Source: Candidatus Saccharicenans sp. | Lineage (GTDB): Bacteria; Acidobacteriota; Aminicenantia; Aminicenantales; Saccharicenantaceae | Assembly: GCA_026414545.1 (NCBI GenBank) | Contig: JAOAIU010000028.1 | Location: 26,167 to 90,166, forward strand | DNA: 64,000 bases | Direction of reading: 5' to 3' | Shown here: one piece after another, positions 8,311 through 16,912 of the stretch | How positions within the stretch are numbered: position 1 is the first letter of the stretch | How the letters are laid out: each line of letters opens with the position of its first letter | The notes under the pieces: model-generated | Told to the model about the DNA's origin: nothing | Databases searched by the model: none | Seen by the model: the letters and a program-made list of their open reading frames with translations, nothing else | Translations under genes and position numbers: made by a program

Positions 8311-9561
8311 TCACTCGTATCTCAGGCAGACTATCGGGTCCATCCGGGCAGCTTTCTGGGCGGGGAAAATACCGAAAAACAGGCCTACCGCCATTGACAC
8401 CGAAAGTCCCAGAAACACCGACCACCAGGTGACGGCGGCCGGCAGGGGAGTGGCCGAGCCGATAATCAGGGCGATGCCAAATCCGGCCAGGATACCGATT
8501 ATGCCGCCCAGACCGGTCAGGACCACTGACTCCAGCAGGAACTGCTTGACGATGTCTCCGGCCCGGGCTCCGATGGCTTTTCTTATTCCGATTTCCCGGG
8601 TCCTTTCCTTGACCGCCACCAGCATGATGTTCATAACTCCAATGCCACCCACCAGCAGGCCGATGGAGGAGATGACGATCATCACGATAAAGGCGGCCCC
8701 GGTTATCTGATTGTAGAGCGTCAGCAGGGTTTCCTGGGTGTAGATGGAAAAGTCGTTGGGCTTGTCGGCCGGAACTTTTCTTCTAATCCGGAGGAGGTTG
8801 GTTACCTGTTCGATGGTCTCTTCAACCATGGTCGGATCCCTGGGAATCAGGGTCAATTGCAGGGAACTCATATCATAGGGAAAGTATTTCATCAGGCTGG
8901 TATAGGGAATTACCAGGATATTGTCCTGGCTACGGCCGAACATCTGTCCCCGTCTGCCCATCACCCCTATGACCGTAAAGCTTTCACCGCCGATTCTTAT
9001 TTCTTTGCTCAGCGGGTTGGAATGGGGGAACAGGGCTTCGGCTACTTCGGCCCCCAGCAGGCAGACCCGGGCCTTGTGCCTTATTTCGGCCTCGGTAAAA
9101 CCACGTCCTTCCTTTGGCAGGTAAATGGCGTAGACCTTGAAGAAGTTTTCATCGGTCCCGAACAGGAAGGCGTTGTCGCTTTTCATGTTCTGATATTTTA
9201 CTTCGGGCAGATTCAGGAAGTCAGGGTTCAACCAGATGGTCAGGCCTCCCACCAGCGGGCATTCCTCCAGTATAGCCTGAGCATCTTCTATGGACAGGTT
9301 CTTTCTCTGTCTTTCCTCTTCCGACAGGTTGCCCATCCTGACCGGCTCGTACTTTTGAACCATGATCAGGCTGCTGCCAACCTTTTCAATTTCTCCGGCA
9401 ATGCTCTTGTTCAGTCCCTGGATGACCGAGACCATGGCAATGACGGTCATGACCCCGATGACAATTCCCAGGGTGGTCAGGAAGGAACGCATCTTATGAG
9501 CCCGGATGGATTCCAGGGCCATTCCGAATATTTCCTGGAGCAATCCGGTCCTGGCTTTCAT
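8311..9561 (-). CDS. MacB/FtsX-family ABC transporter permease (second of pair)
   Basis: 416 aa. Short cytoplasmic N-terminus, TM1 at about residues 28-50 (LTTLGIVIGVMTVIAMVSV), a large periplasmic MacB_PCD-type domain (about 60-280), then three C-terminal TM segments with the family signature GGIGVMNIMLVAVKERTREIGIRKAIGA and the ending ARMDPIVCLRYE. Its ATG overlaps the stop of the upstream permease (ATGA at 9558-9561), so the two are translationally coupled and probably form a heterodimer. No ATPase or periplasmic adaptor gene is adjacent. Function is likely export or mechanotransmission of an unknown substrate. Confidence 0.87.
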   Translation of the reverse strand: MKARTGLLQEIFGMALESIRAHKMRSFLTTLGIVIGVMTVIAMVSVIQGLNKSIAGEIEKVGSSLIMVQKYEPVRMGNLSEEERQRKNLSIEDAQAILEECPLVGGLTIWLNPDFLNLPEVKYQNMKSDNAFLFGTDENFFKVYAIYLPKEGRGFTEAEIRHKARVCLLGAEVAEALFPHSNPLSKEIRIGGESFTVIGVMGRRGQMFGRSQDNILVIPYTSLMKYFPYDMSSLQLTLIPRDPTMVEETIEQVTNLLRIRRKVPADKPNDFSIYTQETLLTLYNQITGAAFIVMIVISSIGLLVGGIGVMNIMLVAVKERTREIGIRKAIGARAGDIVKQFLLESVVLTGLGGIIGILAGFGIALIIGSATPLPAAVTWWSVFLGLSVSMAVGLFFGIFPAQKAARMDPIVCLRYE

Positions 9562-10799
9562 TGTTCTGACCTCAGGGCTTCTACTGGGTTGAGCCTGGCC
9601 GCCCGGTTGGCCGGGTAGATACCGAAGAACAGGCCGACCATGGTTGACATCATGATGGCCACGATGATCGAAACGGGGTCAACCTTTGAGGGCAGGGAAG
9701 TGGCCGCGGTGACCACGGTGGCAATCAGGTAGCCCAGCAGGATGCCGATTATTCCGCCCACCCCGGAGATGATGGCCGATTCCATCAGGAACTGTATGAG
9801 AACATCCCGGCGTCGGGCTCCCACCGCCATTCTAATTCCGATCTCCTTGGTCCTTTCGGTTACCGAGACCAGCATGATATTCATGATGACGATGCCCCCG
9901 ACCAGCAGGGCGATGGCCGAAATGGCAATCATGGCGAAATAGATTCCCGAGGTGGCTGACTTGTAAAACTGGATGAAGGTGTCGGAGGTGACAAAGGCAA
10001 AGTCATCAGGCTGGCCGTAGGTTCTTTTCCTGACTGACCTGAGGATGGTCCGGACCTCTTCCATGGCCCTGGCCATGGCTTCCTGGGAAGAGGTGTGAAT
10101 GTTGATGTTTATGGTCTGGCGGCTGCCATAAATTTTCATGAAGGTGGAAATTGGTATCCAGGCGTAATTATCCTGACTGTAGCCGAGCAATTTGCCCTTC
10201 TTCTTGCCCAGGCCGATGATTTCAAAGTTCTGGTTGCCGATCTTAAGCCAGCGGCCGACCGGGTCCAGTCCCGGGAATAGATTTTCGGCCACGTCGGCCC
10301 CGATTATGCAGACATAGCGGGAGCGGTCCTCGTCATCCTGGTTGATAAAGCGCCCCCGTTCCAGCTCCAGGACCGAGCCGATTAGGTGGTCGACTGCCGT
10401 CACCCCGCGAATGGAAACGTCCTTTATCGACCGGCTGCCGAACTTGGCTGTTCGGCTGGTATTGACCGAGGCTCCAACCAGCTCACAGGAACGGCAGAGC
10501 TGGCGCAGCGTTCTCATATCTTCCAGGGTCAAGTCCCGGCGTTTCATCTGCTCCTGGTATTCCTTGATGGTGGTGATGAAGGGGGCGAATTTGGAAACCG
10601 AGAAGTCGTTGGCCCCGTAGAAGGACATTTTGGTGTAGACATAATTGTTGAGCCCCTGGATGACCGAAACCACGGCGATAATGGTCAGGACCCCGATGAT
10701 CACCCCCAGCAGGGTCAGAAAAGTTCGCAGCTTGTTGTGCCAGAGTGAGTCGAAGGCCATGTCCAGCGACTCGCGGAGATAAAGGCTGCTTCTTTTCAT
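9558..10799 (-). CDS. MacB/FtsX-family ABC transporter permease (first of pair)
   Basis: 413 aa. Same architecture as its downstream neighbour: TM1 near residues 24-46 (LTLLGVIIGVLTIIAVVSV), MacB_PCD periplasmic domain, and GGIVIMNIMLVSVTERTKEIGIRMAVGARR in the TM2 region, ending ARLNPVEALRSEQ. The two proteins are clearly paralogous but diverged, consistent with heterodimeric assembly. A -10-like TATAAA lies on the minus strand around 10830-10835. No LolD/MacB-type ATPase is encoded next to it; the nearest one in the window is lolD at 20156, which has its own permease partner. Confidence 0.87.
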   Translation of the reverse strand: MKRSSLYLRESLDMAFDSLWHNKLRTFLTLLGVIIGVLTIIAVVSVIQGLNNYVYTKMSFYGANDFSVSKFAPFITTIKEYQEQMKRRDLTLEDMRTLRQLCRSCELVGASVNTSRTAKFGSRSIKDVSIRGVTAVDHLIGSVLELERGRFINQDDEDRSRYVCIIGADVAENLFPGLDPVGRWLKIGNQNFEIIGLGKKKGKLLGYSQDNYAWIPISTFMKIYGSRQTININIHTSSQEAMARAMEEVRTILRSVRKRTYGQPDDFAFVTSDTFIQFYKSATSGIYFAMIAISAIALLVGGIVIMNIMLVSVTERTKEIGIRMAVGARRRDVLIQFLMESAIISGVGGIIGILLGYLIATVVTAATSLPSKVDPVSIIVAIMMSTMVGLFFGIYPANRAARLNPVEALRSEQ

Positions 10800-10942
10800 T
10801 TCTACCTGCCAGTAAGTTTACTATATTTTATACGAAAGAATAAGGGCGGGGTTCAGGTCGATGTCGGGCCATGGCCAACAGGATGCCCGGAGCGTGAGGA
10901 GGCCGGAGAATAATTACCTCTCCCTCGGTCTGGAATGCGGCC

Positions 10943-10963
10943 GGCCGGGCAGAAATCCCGGCC
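10943..10963. other. Perfect 7-bp hairpin upstream of the PK-like gene promoter
   Basis: GGCCGGG (10943-10949) and CCCGGCC (10957-10963) pair around a 7-base loop, directly upstream of the -35 box at 10967. It is not followed by a clear T-tract, so a terminator role is uncertain; it could also be an operator. Confidence 0.3.
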
Positions 10964-10966
10964 TTC

Positions 10967-10995
10967 TTGACTGGACGGCGCGCAGGGTCAATAAT
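10967..10995 (+). promoter_or_regulatory. Sigma70-type promoter for the PK-like gene
   Basis: TTGACT (10967-10972), a 17-base spacer and AATAAT (10990-10995). This is one of the best matches in the window. It places the transcript start near 11002, downstream of the longest possible start of the following frame, which supports the ATG at 11027. Confidence 0.6.
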
Positions 10996-11026
10996 GATGA
11001 GGAATTCCAGACATAAGGAGTGCCAG

Positions 11027-11644
11027 ATGTGCCAGTTTGACCTTCAGGCTGAAGGGCAGAGCGTGCCCTGTCTTTACTTTGATGAACCGGGTGCCATCAA
11101 TACCGAGGCTACCTTGAAACGGGCGGCCATCAGAGCCGCTGAACTCGGTATAAACCAGGTGGTGGTGGCCTCGGCGTCGGGTCAGACCGCCCTGCTAGCG
11201 GCTGAAATTTTCCATGATTGTCGGCTGGTGGCGGTCACCCATTCCACGGGTTTCTACCGGCCGGATTTCCAGGAGATGCCGGAAGAGGTCAGGCTTCGCC
11301 TGGAGGAAAAGGGGGTGAAGGTTCTGACCTGCCAGCACGCCTTCGGCGGAGTGAACCGGGCGGTGCGGAAGAAACTCGGAACCTATGAACTGGATGAAAT
11401 AATTGCCTATACCCTGAGAGCCTTCGGCGAGGGGATGAAAGTGGCCATCGAGGTCAGCCTGATGGCGGCCGACGCCGGTCTGCTGGAAACCTCCAGACCC
11501 TGCCTGGCCATGGGAGGGACTGAAAAAGGAGTGGATACCGCCGTCCTGCTCAGGCCGGTCAATGCCCAGAATTTTTTTGACCTGCGGATCATGGAGATTC
11601 TGGCCAAGCCGGGCTTTTACCACGAGGAAGCCAGGAAAAAGTAA
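11027..11644 (+). CDS. Pyruvate-kinase C-terminal-domain-like protein
   Basis: 205 aa from ATG 11027, preceded by TAAGGAG at 11014-11020. The whole protein corresponds to the alpha/beta C-terminal domain of pyruvate kinase: it begins FDEPGAINTEATLKRA, continues with VVVASASGQTALLAAEIF, where pyruvate kinase has its regulatory-site helix, and contains VAVTHSTGF. The catalytic TIM barrel is absent, so it cannot be a pyruvate kinase on its own. Stand-alone proteins of this family occur in archaea and anaerobic bacteria without an assigned reaction. I assign no function beyond the fold; a small-molecule or phosphosugar binding role is possible. Confidence 0.8.
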   Translation: MCQFDLQAEGQSVPCLYFDEPGAINTEATLKRAAIRAAELGINQVVVASASGQTALLAAEIFHDCRLVAVTHSTGFYRPDFQEMPEEVRLRLEEKGVKVLTCQHAFGGVNRAVRKKLGTYELDEIIAYTLRAFGEGMKVAIEVSLMAADAGLLETSRPCLAMGGTEKGVDTAVLLRPVNAQNFFDLRIMEILAKPGFYHEEARKK

Positions 11645-11822
11645 GGCGGAGGTAACAAGAAAGCTTACCGGTTTCCGCTGGCCAGGCTTTGTGGGCTGCG
11701 GCCAGAAAGATTTTTCGCGATTTATTTTTTCCTAAAATGATTTTCCGGTCGTCATGTTCAGAAATTCATGTTCACCTCCGGGCCAGGCTTTCCCGGGCTG
11801 GCTCTACTTTTGGGTCCGAGTC

Positions 11823-11831
11823 TGGTAAAAT
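11823..11831 (+). promoter_or_regulatory. Extended -10 promoter before rluB-like gene
   Basis: TGG-TAAAAT at 11823-11831 matches TGnTATAAT with one substitution. No convincing -35 is seen. The same TGGTAAAAT word recurs before the GNAT gene at 15237, suggesting it is a used promoter element in this genome. Confidence 0.4.
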
Positions 11832-11861
11832 GTTCACAGTATTTAACAAGGGAGAAAAGCG

Positions 11862-12587
11862 ATTATCAGGTTGAACAAGTTTCTGGCCCGGGCGGGAGTG
11901 GCCTCGCGCCGGGAAGCCGACCGGATGATTGAAGAAGGTCGGGTCAAACTAAATGGCCGGGTGGTGACCGAGCTCGGCCTTAAAATTGATGAACAAAAAG
12001 ACCGGGTGGAAGTGGACAACCGCTGGCTGAGATTGCCATCGGAACATGTGTATATTCTGCTCAATAAACCGGCCGGTTACATAGTTACGGTCGATGACCC
12101 CCAGCAGCGGAAGACAGTGATGGAACTTCTGCCCCGCCTTCCGGTCCGGGTCTTTCCGGTTGGGCGGCTGGATGCCGAGACCGAAGGCCTGTTGCTTTTT
12201 ACCAACGACGGGGAACTGGCTTACCGCCTGACCCATCCGCGCTATGAGATCAAAAAAATCTATGAAGTCAGAGTGAAGGGTTTCGTCGAAGATAAAGAGC
12301 TGGAGAAACTGGAAAAGGGAGTCTTCATCGACGGCCGGAAGACGGCTCCGGCCCGGGCCCGGATTATCTACCGCAACCGGGAAAAATCACTGCTCAGCCT
12401 GGAAATCCACGAGGGCCGAAAACACGAAGTCCGTAAGATGCTCTATGCCCTGGGCTTTGAGGTTAAGAAGCTCCGCCGGGTATCCTTCGCCGGAATTACC
12501 ATTAAAGGACTGCGCCGCGGGTTCTGGCGGCGGCTCAGACCGGAAGAGGTAGACCGTCTGAGAAAAATGACCGGATTGGGTGATTAA
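11862..12587 (+). CDS. RluB/RsuA-family 16S/23S rRNA pseudouridine synthase
   Basis: 241 aa if started at ATT 11862. S4-type RNA-binding domain first (RLNKFLARAGVASRREAD), then the catalytic RsuA/RluB domain with VGRLDAETEGLLLFTNDGEL, which carries the essential Asp, and EGRKHEVRKMLYALG. It isomerises uridine to pseudouridine in ribosomal RNA. No ATG or GTG is available at the N-terminus. GGGAG at 11850-11854 lies 7 bases before ATT (11862), which would give the family-typical N-terminus M-I-R-L-N-K-F; TTG at 11871 is 16 bases away and would cut into the S4 domain. ATC at 11865 is a further option. The family call is firm; the start codon is not. Confidence 0.87.
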   Translation: MIRLNKFLARAGVASRREADRMIEEGRVKLNGRVVTELGLKIDEQKDRVEVDNRWLRLPSEHVYILLNKPAGYIVTVDDPQQRKTVMELLPRLPVRVFPVGRLDAETEGLLLFTNDGELAYRLTHPRYEIKKIYEVRVKGFVEDKELEKLEKGVFIDGRKTAPARARIIYRNREKSLLSLEIHEGRKHEVRKMLYALGFEVKKLRRVSFAGITIKGLRRGFWRRLRPEEVDRLRKMTGLGD

Positions 12588-12675
12588 GTCTGGATCTTAA
12601 TTATTTGTCTTTAGTCTGGTATCTCCTGATGTCACCCCTGGCCTTCTCTAAATGACGGGAAAATCTTCGTTCGGC

Positions 12676-15147
12676 TCAGCTCTCTTCTTCTTCTCCTGAT
12701 TCACCCGACTCTTTTTCAATATGCTTCCATAGCAGCTCATCCTCGAATTCTTCCCAGGCCATTCCCAGGTGCCAGATGCCGGCATCAACCAGGCTGTTGA
12801 CAGTTTCTTCTTCATAACTACCATTTTGCAGTCTGTCGCCGGCCTTAACTCCGGTCAGAATTTCTATCGCTTCATCAACCGTCTTTATCGGGTAAATATG
12901 AAACTTGCCCTCAGCCACGGCCTTGACCACTTCTTCTTTAAGCATCAGGTTCTTGACGTTCTGGTGGGGGATAATGACCCCCTGAGTTCCGGTCAGACCC
13001 CGGGCCTGGCAGACCTGGAAAAATCCTTCGATTTTTTCGTTAACCCCGCCGATGGGCTGGATTTCGCCCCGCTGATTGATGGAACCGGTAACGGCAATAT
13101 CCTGACGCAGCGGCACCCGGGATAGGCTTGAGATTATGGCCAAGGCCTCGGCCGCAGAGGCGCTATCCCCGTCTACCCCCGAGTAAGATTGTTCAAAAGC
13201 GATGCTGGCTGACAGGGCAAACGGCTTGTCCTGGGCGTACTTGCCACGGAGGTAACCGCTAAGAATCAATACTCCCTTGTTATGAGTTCGGCCGCTGAGG
13301 TCCGCCTCCCGCTCGATATTGATGATACCAGCCCGGCCGGTTGAAGTCCTGGCCGTTATCCTGGTCGGCTTGCCAAAAGCCAGCTCTCCGGTATCGTAGA
13401 CGGCCAGTCCGTTGACCTGTCCAACCACCCGCCCCTCGGTGTCGATCAGTATCGTTCCTTCTTCTATCATTTCCTGGATTTTTCTCTCTACCAGGTTGAC
13501 CCGTTCTATCTTTTCCTGGATGGCCTTCTTAACGTCTTCTCTGGAGATGACTTCCTTTCCGGCATGCCTGGCCCAGTAATCGGCCTCCCTGATGATGTCG
13601 GCCACCAGGTGAAAGCGGGTGGACAGCTTTTTCTGCCGACCGGCCAGCCTGACTCCAAATTCTACGATGGCCGCAATTCCTTCCCGGTCAACCGGCCGCA
13701 GTCCGTCTTCATCGCAGATTTTCCTTATGAACCGGACATAATCGGTGATGGTCTTTTTGTTCTTTTCCACTTCGGTATCAAACTCGACCTTGACCTTGAA
13801 AATTTTCTTGAAATCCTCGTCGTAAAAATAGAGGAGGTTGTAGAGATAGTCATCCCCGATCATGATCACCTTGACCCGGCACTTGATCGGCTCCGGTTTC
13901 AGTCGGGCGGTGGAGATGGCAAATATGGAAATGGGGTTCTGGATCTCGAACGTCTGGTAGCGCAGGGTCCGGAGCAGGGTGGGCCAGACTCCGGGCTCAG
14001 TCAGGACATCGAGGGCATTGAGCACCAGGTAACCCCCGTTGGCCTTGAGAAAGGAGCCGGCTTTAATCTTGGTGAAATCGGTCTGGGCCACGCCGAAGCG
14101 GCTGTAGGAGTACTCAATGGTGCCGAAAAGATTGGGGTAAGAGGGTGAGATTTCCATGACTACCGGGGCTCCCTTGGTCTCCGAGTTATCGACCAGGAGG
14201 TTAACCCGGTAAGAAAGGTAGGGGTCAAGGCCGGTTTCTCTTTCTGGCTCCTCCTTGGGAACCGCCTTGAACAGGTCCAGGTCGCGCCTCAGGTTTTTCT
14301 CGACTTCATCCAGGTATTGCTGGACGCCGGGGAAGGGGAGTTTCTGTCGCAGGTCATTCAACCCTCCCTGGATGAGTGGGGTGCAGGCTTCCTCTTCCAG
14401 GCTTTTCAGCTGGCTCTGGGTCTCTTCATCGATTTCCCTCAGAGTGGCAATAAGCTTTTCCAGCTGTTCGGTCAGTTGCTCGTATTTTTTCTTGAGCTGG
14501 TCCAGCTGCTGCCTGGACATCTTTTCTTCCCTGACCAGTGTTTCCAGCTTGCTGAAGGGGGTGGGCTGGCCCTCGATCACGGGAATAAGTTCAGGCCTGG
14601 TGAAAAGGCCCATGGGAACCTGAATGACGGTAAATCCCTCGGTGGCCACCAGGTCGTCGAACTTTTGCAGAATTTCCCTCTGCTTTCGCTGCTGGGCTTC
14701 GACAATAGCCTGCTTTTTTTCCTGGAAGTACTGGCTCTTCAGCAGTTCGGGGATGTTGGTCCGGAGCATGGTGATCAGTTTTTCCATCCCCTCGCTGAGC
14801 AACCGGCCCTGGCCGGCTGGCAGGCTCAACAGGAGCGGCTCGTCAGTTTTGCTGAAGTTGTTAACGTACAGAAGGTCGTCAGGGATTTCTTCCGAGGCCC
14901 GAATTTTTTCCAGAAACTGTTTGATGGTGGTGGTGCGGCCGGTGCCGACCATGCCGGTGATAAAGATGTTATAGCCCCGGCTCTTGATCTCCAAGCCTGT
15001 TTTCAAGGATTCCAGGGCCCGGTCCTGTCCGATGATGTCATCGCAGGCCGGGCAGCTGGCCGTAGTCTCATAGGCGATGGCCTCGGGGGGACATCGCCAG
15101 TAGAGCTGTTCCGGTTTAAGTTCTAAAAAGTTGTTAGCGGGTTTCAT
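12676..15147 (-). CDS. LonB/YcbZ-type ATP-dependent protease
   Basis: 823 aa. N-terminal AAA+ segment with Walker A (GMVGTGRTT at about residue 65), a long insertion with coiled-coil helices (about 160-290), the rest of the AAA+ module (NGGYLVLNALDVL; Walker-B-like region), and a C-terminal Lon proteolytic domain with the Ser of GDSASAAEALA and the Lys of GGVNEKIEGF forming the Ser-Lys dyad. There is no LAN (N-terminal Lon substrate) domain and no TM segment, which distinguishes it from LonA and archaeal membrane LonB and matches the YcbZ/LonH group. The C-terminus is a very acidic tail (ESGEEEES). Expected role: cytoplasmic protein quality control. An extended -10 promoter is seen upstream on the minus strand. 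Confidence 0.9.
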   Translation of the reverse strand: MKPANNFLELKPEQLYWRCPPEAIAYETTASCPACDDIIGQDRALESLKTGLEIKSRGYNIFITGMVGTGRTTTIKQFLEKIRASEEIPDDLLYVNNFSKTDEPLLLSLPAGQGRLLSEGMEKLITMLRTNIPELLKSQYFQEKKQAIVEAQQRKQREILQKFDDLVATEGFTVIQVPMGLFTRPELIPVIEGQPTPFSKLETLVREEKMSRQQLDQLKKKYEQLTEQLEKLIATLREIDEETQSQLKSLEEEACTPLIQGGLNDLRQKLPFPGVQQYLDEVEKNLRRDLDLFKAVPKEEPERETGLDPYLSYRVNLLVDNSETKGAPVVMEISPSYPNLFGTIEYSYSRFGVAQTDFTKIKAGSFLKANGGYLVLNALDVLTEPGVWPTLLRTLRYQTFEIQNPISIFAISTARLKPEPIKCRVKVIMIGDDYLYNLLYFYDEDFKKIFKVKVEFDTEVEKNKKTITDYVRFIRKICDEDGLRPVDREGIAAIVEFGVRLAGRQKKLSTRFHLVADIIREADYWARHAGKEVISREDVKKAIQEKIERVNLVERKIQEMIEEGTILIDTEGRVVGQVNGLAVYDTGELAFGKPTRITARTSTGRAGIINIEREADLSGRTHNKGVLILSGYLRGKYAQDKPFALSASIAFEQSYSGVDGDSASAAEALAIISSLSRVPLRQDIAVTGSINQRGEIQPIGGVNEKIEGFFQVCQARGLTGTQGVIIPHQNVKNLMLKEEVVKAVAEGKFHIYPIKTVDEAIEILTGVKAGDRLQNGSYEEETVNSLVDAGIWHLGMAWEEFEDELLWKHIEKESGESGEEEES

Positions 15148-15163
15148 GTTGACTCCTGCTTAC

Positions 15164-15193
15164 TTTTTACCATTAACTCGCCCGGAAATTCAA
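15164..15193 (-). promoter_or_regulatory. Promoter of the Lon-type protease gene
   Basis: On the minus strand: TTGAAT (15193-15188), an 18-base spacer ending TGG, and TAAAAA (15169-15164), an extended -10. The gene starts at 15147, with AGGAG between promoter and ATG. Confidence 0.4.
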
Positions 15194-15236
15194 CCGCGGT
15201 CAGCCTCAGATTATTGCTGAAAAAAAAAGTGAGTTC

Positions 15237-15245
15237 TGGTAAAAT
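15237..15245 (+). promoter_or_regulatory. Extended -10 promoter of the GNAT-ribH-nusB-lysS operon
   Basis: TGG-TAAAAT (15237-15245), 30 bases before the ATG of the GNAT gene at 15275. It is divergent from the Lon promoter within the same 127-base gap. Confidence 0.45.
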
Positions 15246-15274
15246 CTGAAAAAGTTACTCTAAGGGTGCCGGTC

Positions 15275-16396
15275 ATGAGCAACGTTGAAATCGTAAAAGT
15301 GAACACCAAAAAAGACCGTGAGGCGTTCATCAGGTTCCCCTGGGAAATATACAGGAACAATCCCAACTGGGTTCCGCCACTGCTCTTTGAGGTTCGGGCC
15401 AAGCTCGACCCCAGGAAAAATCCCTTTTTTGAGCATGCCGAGATGGAGCTGTTCCTGGCCCGGAGGGACCGGTCAATCGTCGGCCGGGTGGCAGCCATCA
15501 TCGACCGCCGCCATAATGAATACCACCGGGAAAAAGTGGTCTTCTTCGGCCTGTATGAGAGTGTCAACGACCTGGAGGTGGCCAGGGCCTTGCTGGATAC
15601 CGTTTCCCGCTGGGGCAAAGAACGCGGAATGGAAATTCTGCGGGGCCCGATGAACCTGTCCATGAACGATGAATGTGCCTTTCTGCTGGAAGGCTTCGAC
15701 CGGCCGCCGGTTATCATGATGCCCTACAATCCCCCTTATTATATTGAACTCATGGAGAAGGCCGGGCTGGCCAAGGCCAAGGATCTCTACGCTTTCATCA
15801 TGACCCGGGACCACCAGACCGTGGAAAAGGTCCAGACCGTAATCGAAAAAATCAGGAGCGTTACCTCTTTTGCTATGCGCACGGTCGACCTGAAAAAAAT
15901 TTATGAAGAAACCCGGAAAGTGGCTTATATCTATAATCAAGCCTGGTCCAGAAACTGGGGCTTTGTCCCCTGGACCGAGAAGGAAATGGACTTCATGGCC
16001 AGGCGGCTTAAGGACTTTGCCGACCCGGAGCTGGTCATTTTTGCCCTGCATGAGGGAAAAGAGGTGGGCTTTGCCTTCGGCCTGCCCAATTACAATGAAA
16101 TACTTAAGGACCTGAACGGCCGGCTTCTGCCGTTCGGAATTTTCCACCTGCTGTTTAACCGGAGAAGAATAAAAGGCATGAGAGCGGTGGTCTTCGGGGT
16201 CCTGCCCAGGTTCCAGCATACCGGGCTGGCCTACCTTCTTTATGATGAACTGGAGAGAAGGGCCAGGGCCAAGGGATACGAGTGGGCCGAAACCTCCTGG
16301 CAACTCGAAGATAACGAGGCCATCAATAGATTTACCACTTCCATAGGTGGTAAAATATACAAGAAATACAGGATATATGAAAAAAGACCGATTTGA
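15275..16396 (+). CDS. GNAT-superfamily acetyltransferase-like protein
   Basis: 373 aa from ATG 15275 (TAAGGG 9 bases upstream). The N-terminal half (FPWEIYRNNPNWVPPLL, FLARRDRSIVGRVAAIID) and C-terminal half (VFGVLPRFQHTGLAYLLYDELERRARAKG) both look like GNAT folds, and the second retains an acetyl-CoA-binding-like Q/R-x-x-G/A loop. The central motif GPMNLSMNDECAFLLEGFD is typical of a conserved bacterial family annotated only as N-acetyltransferase. Substrate unknown. The gene sits 18 bases before ribH as first gene of the operon, which does not reveal its role. Confidence 0.75.
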   Translation: MSNVEIVKVNTKKDREAFIRFPWEIYRNNPNWVPPLLFEVRAKLDPRKNPFFEHAEMELFLARRDRSIVGRVAAIIDRRHNEYHREKVVFFGLYESVNDLEVARALLDTVSRWGKERGMEILRGPMNLSMNDECAFLLEGFDRPPVIMMPYNPPYYIELMEKAGLAKAKDLYAFIMTRDHQTVEKVQTVIEKIRSVTSFAMRTVDLKKIYEETRKVAYIYNQAWSRNWGFVPWTEKEMDFMARRLKDFADPELVIFALHEGKEVGFAFGLPNYNEILKDLNGRLLPFGIFHLLFNRRRIKGMRAVVFGVLPRFQHTGLAYLLYDELERRARAKGYEWAETSWQLEDNEAINRFTTSIGGKIYKKYRIYEKRPI

Positions 16397-16414
16397 CGAC
16401 CAAAGGAGAAGGAG

Positions 16415-16885
16415 ATGAAAGTTTACGAAGGAAAGCTGCAGGCGAAAGGATATAAGATAGGCATAGTCCTCAGCCGCTTCAACCAGTTTATCTCCGGCCA
16501 CCTGCTGGAGGGAGCTTTGGAAGCCCTGAAAAAGCTGGGGGCAGAAGAAGCTAACCTTTCTATCTATAAGGTTCCAGGCGCTTTTGAAATTCCTCAGGTG
16601 GCCAAGATGCTGGCCCGGAAAAAACAGGTCGACGGGATTCTGTGCCTGGGCGTCCTGATCCGGGGCGAGACACCCCATTTCGATTTTCTCAGTGCCGAGG
16701 TGACCAAGGGCCTGGCCCAGGTGGCCATGGAAGAAGGCCTCCCGGTGGCCTATGGCATTCTGACGGTGGAAACCCTGGAACAGGGTATTGAAAGGGCAGG
16801 AACCAAGGCTGGAAACAAGGGCTACAATGCGGCCATGGCCCTGGTGGAAATGCTAAACCTGCTGCAGGATTCCAAGCTCAGGTAA
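16415..16885 (+). CDS. ribH: 6,7-dimethyl-8-ribityllumazine synthase
   Basis: 156 aa, full family length. Condenses 5-amino-6-ribitylaminouracil with dihydroxybutanone phosphate, the penultimate step of riboflavin synthesis. Signatures: VLSRFNQFISGHLLEGAL, VPGAFEIPQVAKMLA, the LGVLIRGETPHFDF loop with the catalytic His, and GILTVETLEQGIERAGTKAGNKG. AAAGGAGAAGGAG precedes the ATG. It is followed closely by nusB, the common ribH-nusB pairing. No other riboflavin gene is in the window. Confidence 0.97.
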   Translation: MKVYEGKLQAKGYKIGIVLSRFNQFISGHLLEGALEALKKLGAEEANLSIYKVPGAFEIPQVAKMLARKKQVDGILCLGVLIRGETPHFDFLSAEVTKGLAQVAMEEGLPVAYGILTVETLEQGIERAGTKAGNKGYNAAMALVEMLNLLQDSKLR

Positions 16886-16912
16886 GGCTCGTAAGATAAG
16901 AGATCTTTGCCC

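Noticed and set aside
15473..16678. 401-codon frame antisense to the GNAT and ribH genes
   Set aside because: It spans two well-supported genes and shows no domain; it is a shadow of biased codons.
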